From positions 1-22,754 of the forward strand of contig DASUFP010000055.1 in assembly GCA_036274495.1 (NCBI GenBank): a stretch of DNA of 22,754 bases. The letters run 5' to 3'. The position numbers and the translations under genes are program-made. The notes under the pieces were generated by a model. The model had not been told where the DNA came from. It saw only the letters and a program-made list of their open reading frames with translations, and searched no databases. Source of the DNA: DASUFP01 sp036274495. GTDB lineage: Bacteria > Bacteroidota > Bacteroidia > AKYH767-A > OLB10. Positions 22,041-22,754 of this stretch are shown here, in pieces; within the stretch, counting starts at the first letter, position 1, and every line of letters begins with the position of its first letter.

Positions 22041-22754
22041 ATGAAAAAATTAATGATTTTTTGTGTTTTTGCCACATTGGCAGCTCCTCTTGTTGCCGGA
22101 CCCGGTACAGGCACAAAAAACACCGGTAATGTTGCTTCATACACAACCTTTAAACTTGCCCCCGGAGTAACGGCAGCTGACATACAGCCCGGCAAATTAA
22201 TCATCAGACTTAATCCGTCACTTCGAATGGCAGCAAGCCAAAACAGCATAGCTCAACCATCACTGGAATCTGCCTTGCAGGCTATCGGATGTACTTCGTT
22301 AACAAAAAAATTCCCACAAAAATCTGAACCTGCTTCAGCGTACAACAGATATGGACAGCGGATGGTTGATTTGTCGCTTATTTATGAGGTTAGTTATTCT
22401 TCAAACGCACCGGTAGAAAAAGTCATAAACTGTTTACTGCGCACAGGAATGCTGTTGTATGCCGAACCTAAATACCTTCCGCATCTTCACTACACACCAA
22501 ATGATCCTAATTTAGGTTTGCAATACTTTCTGGGTAAAATTCAGGCGTACAGTGCATGGGATATAAGTACCGGTGATACAAGTGTTGTAATTGGCATTAC
22601 CGATACAGGATCCGATCTGAACCATCCTGATCTCGTTGCAAATATTAAACACAACTATGCCGACCCCATAAATGGCACTGACGATGACGGCGATGGTTAC
22701 ATAGACAATTTTACCGGCTGGGATCTTGGTGAAAACGATAACGATCCTTCGGTA
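22041..22754 (+). CDS. Secreted S8 (subtilisin-like) serine protease, N-terminal part (truncated by window edge)
   Basis: The frame is open from ATG 22041 to the window end (238 residues). A signal peptide (MKKLMIFCVFATLAAPLVAG) is followed by a pro-region (about 35-150) with an inhibitor-like segment beginning PGKLIIRLNPS. The peptidase domain begins near 155 with NDPNLGLQYFLGKIQAYSAW. The catalytic Asp is Asp188 in VVIGITDTGSDLNHPDL, the S8 Asp-box (usual VIDTGVDxxHPDL). Next, DPINGTDDDGDGYIDNFTGW is the acidic, likely Ca2+-binding stretch typical of this group. Catalytic His and Ser lie outside the window. In Bacteroidota such proteases often carry a T9SS sorting tail, which cannot be checked here. 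Confidence 0.92.
   Translation, partial: MKKLMIFCVFATLAAPLVAGPGTGTKNTGNVASYTTFKLAPGVTAADIQPGKLIIRLNPSLRMAASQNSIAQPSLESALQAIGCTSLTKKFPQKSEPASAYNRYGQRMVDLSLIYEVSYSSNAPVEKVINCLLRTGMLLYAEPKYLPHLHYTPNDPNLGLQYFLGKIQAYSAWDISTGDTSVVIGITDTGSDLNHPDLVANIKHNYADPINGTDDDGDGYIDNFTGWDLGENDNDPSV

Noticed and set aside
1..22754. CRISPR array, transposon, prophage or toxin-antitoxin pair
   Set aside because: No regularly spaced direct repeats, transposase or integrase motifs, terminal inverted repeats or typical small paired genes were seen.

Overview
The window looks like chromosomal DNA from a member of the phylum Bacteroidota. Evidence: a short RpoD-type primary sigma factor of 288 residues; several promoters with the Bacteroidota -7 element TAnnTTTG; start codons without Shine-Dalgarno sequences; and families common in that phylum (DUF4286, DUF1571 with LysM, a GldM-C-like domain, lipoproteins, a stand-alone GT87/DUF2029 protein). 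Genus cannot be read from the sequence. No tRNA, rRNA, insertion sequence, prophage or CRISPR array was seen.

Layout. 1-1053: end of an EamA-type transporter gene, then the ribosomal operon rplU-rpmA, closed by a terminator shared with the convergent purine nucleoside phosphorylase gene. 1055-5806: the phosphorylase gene and a divergent serS, which overlaps a TPR protein gene by one base, then a small lipoprotein gene. 5807-11453: a long leader followed by a tight five-gene unit (sodium:solute symporter, GNAT acetyltransferase, M20D amidohydrolase, alanine-racemase-like enzyme, ornithine-racemase-like enzyme). 11521-13461: a TMEM175-type channel, a lipoprotein and a small GldM-C-like secreted protein. 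13538-16615: rluF on the minus strand, divergent from a DUF4286-DUF1571/LysM-rsmA operon. 16616-18383: a Mg2+-sensing M-box riboswitch and the mgtE Mg2+ transporter gene. 18496-20777: a D-2-hydroxyacid dehydrogenase and a GT87 glycosyltransferase. 20803-21721: rpoD on the minus strand with a strong terminator. 22041-end: the N-terminal part of a secreted S8 (subtilisin) protease.

How genes work together. Three translation functions (L21/L27, SerRS, and the rRNA modifiers RluF and RsmA) sit among envelope genes. The five-gene unit suggests import of a small (acylated) amino acid, N-acetylation/deacylation and racemisation; the substrate is unknown. The M-box directly explains how mgtE is likely controlled: Mg2+ binding to the leader RNA should lower mgtE expression.

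The most notable regulatory observations are the M-box upstream of mgtE, whose 115-base expression platform shows no plain terminator, and a 194-base structured leader in front of the symporter operon. The most notable enzyme observations are active-site departures in the alanine-racemase-like protein and an Asp at the purine-specificity position of the phosphorylase.
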